Both the position numbers and the translations under genes were made by a program. The notes under the pieces were generated by a model. It made no database searches and was not told the DNA's origin. It was given only the letters and a program-made list of their open reading frames with translations. A DNA stretch of 64,000 bases. Source: an uncultured Flavobacteriaceae bacterium. GTDB taxonomy: Bacteria; Bacteroidota; Bacteroidia; Flavobacteriales; Flavobacteriaceae. Positions 1-8,119 of the stretch are shown here, piece after piece. Within the stretch, counting starts at the first letter, position 1. The number at the start of each line of letters is the position of its first letter. The stretch lies in assembly GCA_947503005.1 (NCBI GenBank), contig CANNCA010000001.1:744001-808000 (forward strand), given 5' to 3'.

Positions 1-2
1 TG

Positions 3-284
3 AAATTTGCAGATGAAATTCAAGATAAAACCAAGTCCGCTATAGAAGATGGTTTTGAGAAGTTTTTAATAGATAGTCAAGATGAAGAAGAAAGACGATA
101 TATAGATATTCAAGAACAAATAAACGAGGAATTGATACACGAACATTATATGTCACAAAAGGACATTGAATTTTGTTTGAATTATAATATTACCCAATTA
201 TCAGAACAACCGAATTATGCCGAAATTGAAAAGATATTTGAAGAATTGAAAACGGAATACACCCAAGAAGAAAGTACTTTATAA
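3..284 (+). CDS. Partial acidic protein of unknown function
   Basis: The window opens inside this reading frame; 93 codons are visible before the TAA. Bases 1-2 are 'tg', so the first visible codon could directly follow an ATG cut by the window edge, but the start is not known. The visible chain is very rich in Glu and Asp (runs such as SQDEEERRY and TYTQEESTL) and is predicted to be largely helical. It has no signal peptide or membrane segment in view. Only 9 bases separate its stop from the ATG of the Ntn-hydrolase-like gene, so the two are almost certainly co-transcribed. I do not recognise the family. A partner, substrate adaptor or regulator of the neighbouring hydrolase is an inference from position only. 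Confidence 0.6.
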   Translation, partial: KFADEIQDKTKSAIEDGFEKFLIDSQDEEERRYIDIQEQINEELIHEHYMSQKDIEFCLNYNITQLSEQPNYAEIEKIFEELKTEYTQEESTL

Positions 285-293
285 AACTTTATT

Positions 294-1334
294 ATGACTT
301 TAATAATTGGTTGTATCACAAAAGAATTTGGCATCATAGCTGGAGATACACAATTGTCTTCTGGTGATTTGGCTAGAGGAGAATTTGATAGACTAATTCA
401 GCATAAGGTACAACAGTATGGTCCAAATTTTATGATGGGTATATTGGGTAAATGGAGCTTTATTGACCCTATGAAAGATGGTACAGGCACTTTGATAGAC
501 TTTCACAAAACATTACAAAAAGCCTTGCTTAATTCTGAAAACACCAACAAACTCGACTTCCTAAATAAATATCTCCCTGGTAAACCAAATATAGAAGCTA
601 CGGCCATCTACGTTGCAAAAGATAAGGCATACAAACTGGATTGTGTTACTAGTGATGGAAATACCAAAACCATCAAAAATATCAAGGTACAGGGTAAGTC
701 ACTAATGTTCAATGAACCCTTTTTTGATACGAATCCAAATTTTGTAGAAGATTTGATTAGAGAGTTTTGCGAGAGTCACAAATTGTCCGATAATCTTCAG
801 GATACGATATTTCTCTTAAACAATGTTATACTTGATATCATAACAAGGGGTAAAACTTTGAGTTTATCGGTTAAAAATGTTACCCTTACAGGTATTCCAA
901 ATAGCGTGGGAGGCTACGTTACTATGCAAGTGCTATTAGGAGATGTTCATCACCGTAACTGCTTGCACAATGCCTACCTCGACCCTAAGGTATTCTTGGA
1001 CGGAACTACATTCCCATTCGCTAGATCTGTTGACCACTCAAATAAGACTAATTATGTCGATAATCTTGCTATGATAGCACGAAATACAAACAATTCCAGT
1101 AATAGTATTACAAATGAACTTAAAGAGGTACTACTAAAACAGATTGAGTTTATTAATTCCGAAGAAATTTTTGGAACAGACCTCTTAAATGAGTTGATTG
1201 AAAGAATTAATGACAATTTCGAGATGAAGCTCGTAAAATATCCTGAAGATAAAAGCTCAAACGCCCTACTAACCGGTTTCTTAGGTGATGACGGTACCGA
1301 GGAAAACCACGAATATTATAAAAGATTTTTCTAG
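294..1334 (+). CDS. Proteasome/HslV-like Ntn-hydrolase, stand-alone
   Basis: The N-terminus reads MTLIIGCITKEFGIIAGDTQ. After removal of Met1, Thr becomes residue 1 and an Asp falls at residue 17, as in proteasome beta subunits and HslV (Thr1 nucleophile, Asp17). A Lys in RLIQHK (processed residue 37) is the likely Lys33 counterpart, and MMGILGKW resembles the strand that follows the S1 loop in that fold. At 346 aa it is about twice the size of HslV; the C-terminal half is unfamiliar. No HslU-like or Mpa-like ATPase is visible, so it may act without an unfoldase or with a partner outside the window. It follows an acidic protein by 9 bases and sits at the edge of a tRNA-Asp island. The C-terminus overlaps a DUF2779 remnant, so its 3' end may have been altered by a deletion. 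Fold assignment is moderately sure; substrate and role are unknown. Confidence 0.6.
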   Translation: MTLIIGCITKEFGIIAGDTQLSSGDLARGEFDRLIQHKVQQYGPNFMMGILGKWSFIDPMKDGTGTLIDFHKTLQKALLNSENTNKLDFLNKYLPGKPNIEATAIYVAKDKAYKLDCVTSDGNTKTIKNIKVQGKSLMFNEPFFDTNPNFVEDLIREFCESHKLSDNLQDTIFLLNNVILDIITRGKTLSLSVKNVTLTGIPNSVGGYVTMQVLLGDVHHRNCLHNAYLDPKVFLDGTTFPFARSVDHSNKTNYVDNLAMIARNTNNSSNSITNELKEVLLKQIEFINSEEIFGTDLLNELIERINDNFEMKLVKYPEDKSSNALLTGFLGDDGTEENHEYYKRFF

Positions 1335-1497
1335 TGGTTTCCAATTGTTTACCGTAGCAATGTATGTTTTCGGGCGACTAGTTATCAAAAAGGAGTTTGA
1401 AGGCAAAGAAGAGGGAATGCGCCAAGACCTCTTACAATACTGCAAGCTAGATACCTTTGCAAAGGTTAAAATCTTATCCTATTTAGAGTACATATAG
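1324..1497 (+). pseudogene. C-terminal remnant of a DUF2779 protein
   Basis: This short frame ends with the block MRQDLLQYCKLDTFAKVKIL, the conserved C-terminal signature of DUF2779 proteins, which carry an RNase H-like nuclease-type core. It is preceded by SSGFQLFTVAMYVFG. Full members are several hundred residues long; only about 55 family-like residues remain. The open frame technically begins at 1285, inside the end of the Ntn-hydrolase gene in another frame, and the family similarity begins near the stop codon of that gene. This looks like a deletion junction that fused the tail of a DUF2779 gene to the hydrolase gene. A functional product is unlikely. Confidence 0.6.
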
Positions 1498-1657
1498 CTG
1501 CAATTATCAATGAAGCACGTTCTAGTTTGCCATATTTTAGTCTTAAGGGTAATCATAATTCGATAAAACGTTAAACTTATGTTAAAGGGTGAGCCTTGCG
1601 GTGCGTCCAAAAAATGACCCCCTGGCAAGCCTTTGATACAGGGCATTTTCAAGAAAA

Positions 1658-1680
1658 GTTCGAGTCCCGTCCAGACCGCA
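1658..1680 (+). other. Displaced 3' end of tRNA-Asp (island attachment site)
   Basis: These 23 bases match the 3' end of a bacterial tRNA-Asp: the T-loop TTCGAGT, the 3' T-stem strand CCCGT, the acceptor strand CCAGACC and GCA. The upstream strand of the T-stem, the anticodon arm and the D-arm are missing, so this is not a functional tRNA. A rho-independent terminator follows immediately, as expected for the original end of the tRNA transcription unit. An integrative element that uses a tRNA 3' end leaves exactly this scar on the distal side. The island therefore lies to the left, and the intact tRNA-Asp should be at its other end. Confidence 0.7.
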
Positions 1681-1682
1681 TT

Positions 1683-1709
1683 AGCCTCTAAGAAATTAGA
1701 GGCTTTTTT
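1683..1709 (+). terminator. Rho-independent terminator of the former tRNA-Asp unit
   Basis: A 9-bp perfect stem (agcctctaa / ttagaggct) closes a GAAA tetraloop and is followed by six T. It lies two bases after the tRNA-Asp 3' fragment. Confidence 0.8.
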
Positions 1710-1907
1710 ATGGGTAAGTTTTATTTAGAAGAGCAATATCCAAATATTACTGAGATTTCGTCTAAAGTTAATCCATCGCTTTCTTACAAGCTTACAGAAA
1801 TACTATTGGAAGTTGACGCTGTTGATATTGCGGTAGAGGATTAAAACACTGATTCTGCTTTGAGAGCTTTGCGTAAACTAAGTATTGACTATGAAATTAT
1901 AGAATGA
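1710..1907 (+). pseudogene. Small ORF split by an in-frame TAA
   Basis: An ATG overlapping the terminator tail opens a 44-codon frame that stops at TAA 1842-1844. The same frame then continues without gap for 20 more sense codons to TGA at 1905. The two halves look like one small alpha/beta protein of about 65 residues (first half with EEQYPNITEISSKVNPSLS, second with SALRALRKLSIDYEIIE). I do not recognise the family. The most economical reading is a small chromosomal gene beside tRNA-Asp that acquired a nonsense mutation. Two separate peptides, or a start further upstream lost at the island junction, are alternatives. No gene is apparent in 1908-2082. Confidence 0.35.
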
Positions 1908-2082
1908 ATTAAACCTCCGATTAAAATCTAGTTCGATACACATTTGTTTAAATATCATAAGGGGCAGAAGAGTACTAGTCCTGTATGATTTTTTAGGTCT
2001 TATACATACTTACCACTTGTGTTTTTTTTAGTTAGTTTTTATTTGAATACTTTTAAGAAGTAGGTAACATAAAAGCATTAAT

Positions 2083-2706
2083 ATGAATCGCAGGCTATTA
2101 TTAAATTTAATCGGTCTCAGTCCGCTCGCACTAATTTCATTTAAAATACCAAGCAATAACCCAATCGTACGGAATCTTATTAAACGGTGGAAAAGTTCTA
2201 AAGATTATACCATAGCCGTTCTTGAGGCTATGCCAGAAGAGAACTTTGAATATAGACCCTCGGAGGAACAAATGAGTTTTGCGCAACATTTTTTGCATAT
2301 TGGCTTCACAAATAATTCTTTTATCGGAATATTGATGGATTCCGAGACATATCCGGATTTTGACGCAATGATGCAATCTAAATTCTTTCTTGAGCGCCCA
2401 GATCCAATAAACCTATTTCAACCGGATAATTTAGTAAAGCGGAGCTTTAAAGCAAACAAGGAACTAGTAACTAAATATGTGAGTGATACCTTTGATTATG
2501 TAATTTCCAGTTTGGAAAAGTTAAGTGACGAAGTTTTAACAGAAGGAGAACTTAAAGTAAAGCCCTGGTATCTTGGAGGCCATACTAACTTAGACCTAAT
2601 TCTACGGAGCGAAAGTCATACAGCCCATCACAGAGCTCAAGCTATTTGCTATTTACGAATGAATGGTATTAGACCTCCAGGATATTCTAAGAACAATACG
2701 CTTTAA
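2083..2706 (+). CDS. DinB-like helical-bundle protein
   Basis: The 207-residue product has a hydrophobic N-terminus (MNRRLLLNLIGLSPLALI) that may be a signal peptide or anchor. A DinB/YfiT-type four-helix bundle follows. The family binds a divalent metal through three His. Here these are likely the His in FLHIGF (near residue 72) and those in HTAHHRAQ (near residues 180-184), followed by the usual IRPPGY tail. DinB-like proteins are linked to thiol transfer or metal-dependent hydrolysis, but most, including this one, have no assigned substrate. It is monocistronic, faces the kinase gene convergently and is the first intact gene to the right of the island scar. Confidence 0.8.
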   Translation: MNRRLLLNLIGLSPLALISFKIPSNNPIVRNLIKRWKSSKDYTIAVLEAMPEENFEYRPSEEQMSFAQHFLHIGFTNNSFIGILMDSETYPDFDAMMQSKFFLERPDPINLFQPDNLVKRSFKANKELVTKYVSDTFDYVISSLEKLSDEVLTEGELKVKPWYLGGHTNLDLILRSESHTAHHRAQAICYLRMNGIRPPGYSKNNTL

Positions 2707-2809
2707 ATTGCCAATGATTAAAAACGATGGTACTACCGACTGTTAATATCAATGTGATGTTTAGGAATCATTCTGATTGCAAAAAATTTCAATGATACCC
2801 GAAGGAATT

Positions 2810-3898
2810 CTAGTGTTTAATGGGCTTTAAGACTTTTAAAATTACCTTCTGCATATAATCCATTTGATTATGTGCTTTCTCTGTAAAATCGAACAGACTC
2901 AAACAACGATCCAAGTTTTGGTTTTCATAAGTGACTTTATAGTAAATGTCGTTGTTGAGGTAATCGGTAAGAGCTCGAATGCCATGTAGAAAGGGCATGA
3001 GTACGGTACCTATATGTAGCGAATCTAGTTCTTGCTGAGTGAGAAAGGGTTCATTTGCCGCTATTCCGTTGACAAAACTTTCGAATAAATCTCTTTCAAA
3101 TGTGATTTTAGAAAGTTCCTGTTCATCCTCCGGGGCCATATTGACAATGGTGCGAGTGGCATCTCCGAAATCATAGAGAAAATAACCTTTCATAATGGTG
3201 TCAAGGTCGATAAGGCAAAGTGCGGTATTCGTCTTTTTTGAAAACAATACGTTGTTGAACTTGGTATCATTGTGGCAAACACGTACTGGAAGGTTAGAAA
3301 TATTGAATGCCTTAAGACGCTTCAACATTTCTTTTGTAAATAAAATAGCCTCATTTGCAACTTCAGATCTTTCTTTGTTCGCAGTTGAAAGTGCAACCTG
3401 AAATTGGCGCTCACGCAATTGAAGACTATGAAATTGCGGAATTGTTTCTACATAATTTCTAACATCGGCATCGGCCAATAACAAATGAAACTTACCGATT
3501 ATGCGACCCGCCTCAAATGCAATTTTAGTTGAGGTGGTGGTATTGTATGTTGTACTGTTTTCAAGATAAGTCATAAGTCGCCAGAAGCCCGTGCTATCTT
3601 CTAGATAAGATTTTCCCAAGAAGGTGGAAATCAACTCTATTTTTTTATAATCGTTGGCGCACAGAAAGCGGAGAGCATTTTCAATATTGCCCATAAGTCC
3701 GTCTATATCTTTAAAAACGTTGTGGTTTACGCGCTGTAATATGTATTTGGGAGCCACCCTGTCCGAGATTAAGTAGGTATCGTTGATATATCCTATATTC
3801 AGGGGGTTTATCACATACTCTTGTTCAACCAAGTCAAATTTACTTAGGATACTTTTTAGTCTGTCTTCTGAATGTATCCCCATTACGCTTAGTTCCAC
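2810..3898 (-). CDS. APH-family sugar kinase (AmgK/NahK-like)
   Basis: The aminoglycoside-phosphotransferase fold is clear. There is a nucleotide loop near residues 36-44 (GYINDTYLI), the Brenner catalytic motif HNDTKFNN at 209-216 (His209, Asp211, Asn216) and the metal-binding DLD at 231-233. Such kinases act on small molecules. Antibiotic resistance is unlikely here because the gene overlaps the nucleotidyltransferase gene upstream by 10 bases. That pairing is known from AmgK-MurU (MurNAc/GlcNAc anomeric kinase plus uridylyltransferase in cell-wall recycling) and from NahK-type N-acetylhexosamine 1-kinases. The likely role is C1 phosphorylation of an amino sugar, the product then being activated by the neighbouring enzyme. 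The sugar is not determined by sequence reading. Confidence 0.8.
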   Translation of the reverse strand: MELSVMGIHSEDRLKSILSKFDLVEQEYVINPLNIGYINDTYLISDRVAPKYILQRVNHNVFKDIDGLMGNIENALRFLCANDYKKIELISTFLGKSYLEDSTGFWRLMTYLENSTTYNTTTSTKIAFEAGRIIGKFHLLLADADVRNYVETIPQFHSLQLRERQFQVALSTANKERSEVANEAILFTKEMLKRLKAFNISNLPVRVCHNDTKFNNVLFSKKTNTALCLIDLDTIMKGYFLYDFGDATRTIVNMAPEDEQELSKITFERDLFESFVNGIAANEPFLTQQELDSLHIGTVLMPFLHGIRALTDYLNNDIYYKVTYENQNLDRCLSLFDFTEKAHNQMDYMQKVILKVLKPIKH

Positions 3899-4773
3899 AG
3901 AGGCGAAACGTATTCACCCTCATCGGTTTTTTGTTGCAGAAAAGCCACGGCATTGTCGCGGTCGCTAGCGTACGTAACGCCAAACCATTCACCACCAGAT
4001 GGCACGACTTTAACCGTAATAGCACCGTCTTGAAGCATGTCTTGAACAATCTTAGGTATATATAACTCTGCTGTTTTAGCAGTTTCTTCGTCTGCTAGAA
4101 AACCTCTAAAATCAGATTCGATTCTTTCAAAAATGGAAGGCTTACAAACCCAGAAATTCATACTGACACTTTCTTCACCTGTATATTTGTTACCTGAATC
4201 ATGGTCTACCACATAGTCATCCTCTTGTTCTAGTTTCAATCTTTCATTCACTGATAAAAGGTTGTCTCCTTCTACCTGACAAACCCCACGAGAAACGGAA
4301 CCGTGCTCTGACAAAGTATTTTTCAAGATATAACCTACTAGGGCGTAGGTCTCATCATCGCTATACTCCCGCATAAAATTGGCGGCATTTTCATAGGCTG
4401 ATTTGCCATAAAAATCATCCGCATTGATTACCGCGAAAGGTCCGTTAATTACATTTCTGGCCGTCCATACTGCGTGGGCCGTGCCCCAAGGCTTGGGTCG
4501 TTCACCATTGAATACCGCTCCTTCTGGGAGATCGGTAATCTCTTGTGCAAGGACATCCAGTTTTATGTTTTCAGGAAGTCTTCCCTCCATATGATCCTCT
4601 GCCAGTTGTACATACTCTTTCTTTGTAATGATAACAATATGGTCAAATCCGTTTTTAATGGCATCATACATGGCGAACTCCATGAGAAATTCACCTTTAG
4701 GACCAAGGTCATCAAATTGTTTTAGTTTGCCGTAGCGGCTTCCGCTTCCAGCGGCCATTAAAAGTAGTGTCAT
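3889..4773 (-). CDS. Sugar-phosphate nucleotidyltransferase (MurU-like)
   Basis: The N-terminal signature AAGSGSRYGKLKQ is the NTP-binding loop of the GT-A-like nucleotidyltransferase family. FAVINADDFYG near residues 112-122 supplies the Asp pair that holds the metal-nucleotide. The length (294 aa) and absence of a left-handed beta-helix domain argue against bifunctional GlmU and fit a simple sugar-1-phosphate uridylyl/guanylyltransferase. Translation is probably coupled to the downstream kinase (10-base overlap), and the Gfo/Idh oxidoreductase lies 67 bases upstream on the same strand, so the three form one operon. The pair could recycle an amino sugar into a nucleotide sugar; the donor nucleotide and the sugar are inferred, not read. 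Confidence 0.8.
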   Translation of the reverse strand: MTLLLMAAGSGSRYGKLKQFDDLGPKGEFLMEFAMYDAIKNGFDHIVIITKKEYVQLAEDHMEGRLPENIKLDVLAQEITDLPEGAVFNGERPKPWGTAHAVWTARNVINGPFAVINADDFYGKSAYENAANFMREYSDDETYALVGYILKNTLSEHGSVSRGVCQVEGDNLLSVNERLKLEQEDDYVVDHDSGNKYTGEESVSMNFWVCKPSIFERIESDFRGFLADEETAKTAELYIPKIVQDMLQDGAITVKVVPSGGEWFGVTYASDRDNAVAFLQQKTDEGEYVSPLWN

Positions 4774-4840
4774 TGATTACAAATTTTGAGGCGTAAAAAT
4801 AGTTATTCAAGTTTATTTGAGAGCAGGTTGCGAATTAATT

Positions 4841-6235
4841 TTAAATTAACTGCATTTCTTTGGGGTCCCAATTAACAGGTTGCTTTTTAAAGTAACTTTC
4901 ATTTGCTAAAAGGGCTGCTCCTGCTGCTCTTAAACCAAACGTTGCATCCTGAATAATATTTCCTTTACCTCTAATGGCTTGAAAAAAGTTATAGAAGTGG
5001 TCATAATGACCTCCCATATAATCTCTAGGTGCTTCCCACGTGGTTGTCCCAGTTTCCAAGGAAGAGGCCCTACTTACAAGGTTTTTTGCCGCATATTCTT
5101 CTTTGATTTTTTCTTGCATCGCCTCGGTATAGGCAACCATTGAGTATCCTCCGGGAACCATTCCCAATTTGGAGCGTTTTAGCGTTACCGCATTTTGGCC
5201 TATTTCCATTTCACCTTCTGTACCAATTAGTCGGAAGCCACCAGCTCCGCCTGAGCCAGCAATAAAATTAATTCTGAAAGCAGCATTGAATGCGGCATGG
5301 GTTTCTGTTTTTGGATAGTCGTACAAAGTAATGGTCACATCGGGAACATCACGACCATCGTTCCAGTAGCGTAAGCCCCCTGTTGCCAATGCCCTGTTTG
5401 GACCATGCGAACTGATGACGTGGTTTAGTGTGGAAAAAGCGTGAACGAACAAATCTCCAGCTACTCCTGTACCATAATCTTGATAATTTCGCCATCTAAA
5501 AAATCGTTTCAGTTCGAACGGAGATCTGGGGGCATTCCCCAAGAATGTATCAAAGTCAATTGTATTTGGATTGGCATCGGGAGGAATCGGATATTGCCAA
5601 GCACCCTCGGCCGAGTACCGATCGTTATACATATCCAACATCACGATTTCACCTATTGCACCTTCTTCATATAGTTGTTTGGCCTTTTCAATTCCTAAGG
5701 AGGCCATACCTTGACTACCTACTTGGCAAATAAGCCCTGTTTCTTTTTGTGCCTTGATAATTGCATGTCCTTCATCGAAATTTTGTACCATTGGTTTTTC
5801 ACAGTATACCGCTTTACTGGCTTTCATTGCATCAATGGCAATTTTTTGATGCCAGTGATCTGGGGTTGCAACAATGACAGCGTCTATATCTTTTCGTTCC
5901 AATAGTTTTCTGTAATCGCGAGTTGTAAATAAGTCGCTGCCCCATAGTTCTTTGGCCCGGTCAAGTCTGCCATCATAGAGATCACAGACAGCTACCAACT
6001 TTACGCCACTTACTTTCAAGGCCGCGGTGGTATCATAAATGCCTTGAATTCCAGAACCTATAAGTCCCAATTGAATTTGATCGTTATTGGAAAATTCTTT
6101 TAGGTCGTATACTCGATCCAATAAAAACTTTTGCTCTCGGCTTGATCCACTAACGATTGTTGGTGCCGCGGCAAGGGCCGCCGTGCCTATACCCGCTTTT
6201 TTTAAAAAAGATCTTCTGGATACTTCTTTATTCAT
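4841..6235 (-). CDS. Tat-exported Gfo/Idh/MocA oxidoreductase
   Basis: The leader MNKEVSRRSFLKKAGIGTAA is a twin-arginine signal (RRSFLKK) followed by a hydrophobic, Ala-rich stretch, so the enzyme is folded with its cofactor before export. The Rossmann motif GLIGSGIQG appears near residue 60, and CEKPM near residue 145 is the EKP motif of the family, whose Lys takes part in catalysis. The 464-residue length and Tat leader are typical of the secreted Bacteroidetes branch, which includes GH109-like NAD-dependent glycosidases and many sugar dehydrogenases. It is the first gene of a probable operon with the nucleotidyltransferase and kinase. The substrate is unknown; an amino sugar would fit the neighbours. 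Confidence 0.85.
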   Translation of the reverse strand: MNKEVSRRSFLKKAGIGTAALAAAPTIVSGSSREQKFLLDRVYDLKEFSNNDQIQLGLIGSGIQGIYDTTAALKVSGVKLVAVCDLYDGRLDRAKELWGSDLFTTRDYRKLLERKDIDAVIVATPDHWHQKIAIDAMKASKAVYCEKPMVQNFDEGHAIIKAQKETGLICQVGSQGMASLGIEKAKQLYEEGAIGEIVMLDMYNDRYSAEGAWQYPIPPDANPNTIDFDTFLGNAPRSPFELKRFFRWRNYQDYGTGVAGDLFVHAFSTLNHVISSHGPNRALATGGLRYWNDGRDVPDVTITLYDYPKTETHAAFNAAFRINFIAGSGGAGGFRLIGTEGEMEIGQNAVTLKRSKLGMVPGGYSMVAYTEAMQEKIKEEYAAKNLVSRASSLETGTTTWEAPRDYMGGHYDHFYNFFQAIRGKGNIIQDATFGLRAAGAALLANESYFKKQPVNWDPKEMQLI

Positions 6236-6295
6236 CTATTCTTAAGTTAAAACTACTATCTAATTATAGCATTAATGACGTTCTAAAATAAGGAT

Positions 6296-6691
6296 TTAAT
6301 CCCTATTTCGATGTTCATAGATTTTCATAAACAACATGGTCGACATTTTTTGCGCCCTGTTTTTAGCTACCCATGCAGTTTCTCCTTTAAACAGTTCATC
6401 GATAGTTGCGAACCAGACATTGAGCCATAACCCAAAATGTTCTGAAGTAATGGAGTTACCTACTTTATCATCTACCTCTTGATGTGCCGTAACAGGATTG
6501 CCATGGTATTGTCGTTTCAGGAAAAGTTGGGTCTCCCAAAAGTCTGTCAGTAGTTCGAAATGACTTTCCCAATCTGTAATGATTGCATTGAAAATAGGAC
6601 CCAGGTCACCATGAACTCTGATTTTTGAATAGAAAGTTTCAACCAAGAGTCGAATGTGGGTTCTATTTTGAATATCTGTTTTTTCGCTCAT
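6296..6691 (-). CDS. Group III truncated haemoglobin
   Basis: This is a 131-residue 2-on-2 globin. FYSKIRVHGDLGPIF at the B/C region, FELLTDFWETQLFL in the E helix and RQYHGNPVTAH across E-F match group III truncated haemoglobins; the His of PVTAH is the likely proximal haem ligand. WLNVWFATIDELFKGE is the typical G-helix block. Members bind O2, NO or other small ligands in the cytoplasm and may handle NO or oxygen. It is divergent from the NDH-2 gene about 100 bases away, a pairing consistent with respiration or redox stress. The downstream Gfo/Idh gene starts 60 bases later on the same strand and may be read through. Confidence 0.88.
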   Translation of the reverse strand: MSEKTDIQNRTHIRLLVETFYSKIRVHGDLGPIFNAIITDWESHFELLTDFWETQLFLKRQYHGNPVTAHQEVDDKVGNSITSEHFGLWLNVWFATIDELFKGETAWVAKNRAQKMSTMLFMKIYEHRNRD

Positions 6692-6792
6692 GAAGTTTCA
6701 ATGTACTTATGAAGGTACTCATTTCTTGATTTTATTCAATCTGAATTTCCATATTCGAAGAGCCAATTCGTAATTTCGTACAAAGCAGTAAT

Positions 6793-8064
6793 ATGAATGT
6801 CCAAAAGACCGATAAAAAGAGAATTGTAATCATTGGCGGGGGTTTTGGAGGTATTTCACTTGCCAAAAAATTGAGAAATTTAAATGCTCAAGTAGTGCTC
6901 ATTGATAGGCATAATTACCATACGTTTCAACCCTTACTGTATCAAGTTTCTACGAGTGGTTTAGAACCGGACTCCATTGCGTACCCTATTCGCAAAGTAC
7001 TGAAACGTTTGACCAACTTCCATTTTCGTATGGCATCAGTTGAAAAAATAGACGTTGAACGCCAAGAAGTTCGCACTGATATTGGGACACTGACTTATGA
7101 CTATTTGGTTTTAGCCACGGGTACAAAAACCAATTTTTTTGGCAATGCAGCAATTGAGAAACATGCTATGCCCATGAAAACGGTTCCCCAAGCTTTGAAT
7201 ATCAGAAGTCTGATGTTGCAAAATTTTGAAAGAGCCGATGATTGTGAAAAAGAAGAGGAAACAAAAGCGCTGCTGCGCTTTTGCATTGTTGGCGCAGGTC
7301 CTACCGGAGTAGAACTTGCAGGTGCGTTCGCTGAATTAAAGCGGCATGTATTCCCAAAAGATTATCGACATCTCAATGTTGCCGAAATGGAGATTCATCT
7401 TTTTGAAGCCGGAGAACGAGTTCTTTCCCCAATGAGTGAAAGCTCTTCCAAAAAAGCAGTTGTCTTTTTGGAAAAACTGGGGGTCAAGATTCATGTGAAT
7501 ACGATGGTTGAAGATTATGACGGAGAAATTTTGAAGTTGAAAAACGGCGAAACCTTGCGTGCCAAAAATATGATTTGGGCCGCTGGTGTGACGGGTGCGG
7601 CCATTGAAGGGTTCGAAACGACAAAACTTGTGGAAAGACTAAATCGATATAAGGTTAATGAATTCAATCAGATAGAGGGTTTCGATACTATTTTTGCAAT
7701 TGGCGATGTAGCCCATATGAAAACTATGGAATACCCAAATGGCCATCCACAGGTAGCACAGCCTGCTATTCAACAGGGTGAACATTTAGCTAAGAATCTG
7801 AATTTGCTATTTCGTGGAAAAGAAATGAAACCCTTTTCTTACTTTGATAAAGGTACCTTGGCGACCATTGGAAGAAACCGTGCGGTAGCTGATTTAGGAA
7901 AACTGAAATTCGGAGGTTTTTTCGCCTGGTTTATTTGGATTTTTGTTCACCTCGCTGCTTTGGTGGGTTTTAGAAACAAAGTTATTGTGCTTTTCAACTG
8001 GGCTTATAATTATATAAACTATGATAAAGCCGCACGTCTCATTGTTCGGCCCTTCAAAAGATAG
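6793..8064 (+). CDS. ndh: Type II NADH:quinone oxidoreductase
   Basis: The 423-residue flavoprotein carries two dinucleotide folds. GGGFGGISLAKKL near residue 15 binds FAD and GAGPTGVELAGAF near residue 168 binds NADH. FAIGDVAHM near residue 300 is the FAD-closing motif. The segment HNYHTFQPLLYQVSTSGLEP is characteristic of NDH-2 rather than ferredoxin reductases. The C-terminus has two hydrophobic amphipathic segments (FFAWFIWIFVHLAALVGF and the following helix) ending in Lys/Arg, which anchor the protein to the inner membrane face. It passes electrons from NADH to menaquinone without pumping protons. It is probably monocistronic, with a candidate small RNA just downstream. Confidence 0.9.
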   Translation: MNVQKTDKKRIVIIGGGFGGISLAKKLRNLNAQVVLIDRHNYHTFQPLLYQVSTSGLEPDSIAYPIRKVLKRLTNFHFRMASVEKIDVERQEVRTDIGTLTYDYLVLATGTKTNFFGNAAIEKHAMPMKTVPQALNIRSLMLQNFERADDCEKEEETKALLRFCIVGAGPTGVELAGAFAELKRHVFPKDYRHLNVAEMEIHLFEAGERVLSPMSESSSKKAVVFLEKLGVKIHVNTMVEDYDGEILKLKNGETLRAKNMIWAAGVTGAAIEGFETTKLVERLNRYKVNEFNQIEGFDTIFAIGDVAHMKTMEYPNGHPQVAQPAIQQGEHLAKNLNLLFRGKEMKPFSYFDKGTLATIGRNRAVADLGKLKFGGFFAWFIWIFVHLAALVGFRNKVIVLFNWAYNYINYDKAARLIVRPFKR

Positions 8065-8105
8065 GTATAAAGTCAATCAGAAGTTACTAATTCGAAAAGC
8101 TTTCT

Positions 8106-8113
8106 TATCTTTG
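8106..8113 (+). promoter_or_regulatory. -7 promoter element TATCTTTG of a small transcript
   Basis: This is an exact match to the flavobacterial TAnnTTTG element, 41 bases after the ndh stop. No good TTG lies 17-23 bases upstream. Transcription would begin near 8120, ahead of the two hairpins at 8130-8185. Confidence 0.45.
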
Positions 8114-8119
8114 ACCCGT

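Noticed and set aside
2810-3898. Aminoglycoside resistance gene
   Set aside because: The fold fits, but the overlap with a sugar nucleotidyltransferase gene indicates a sugar kinase.
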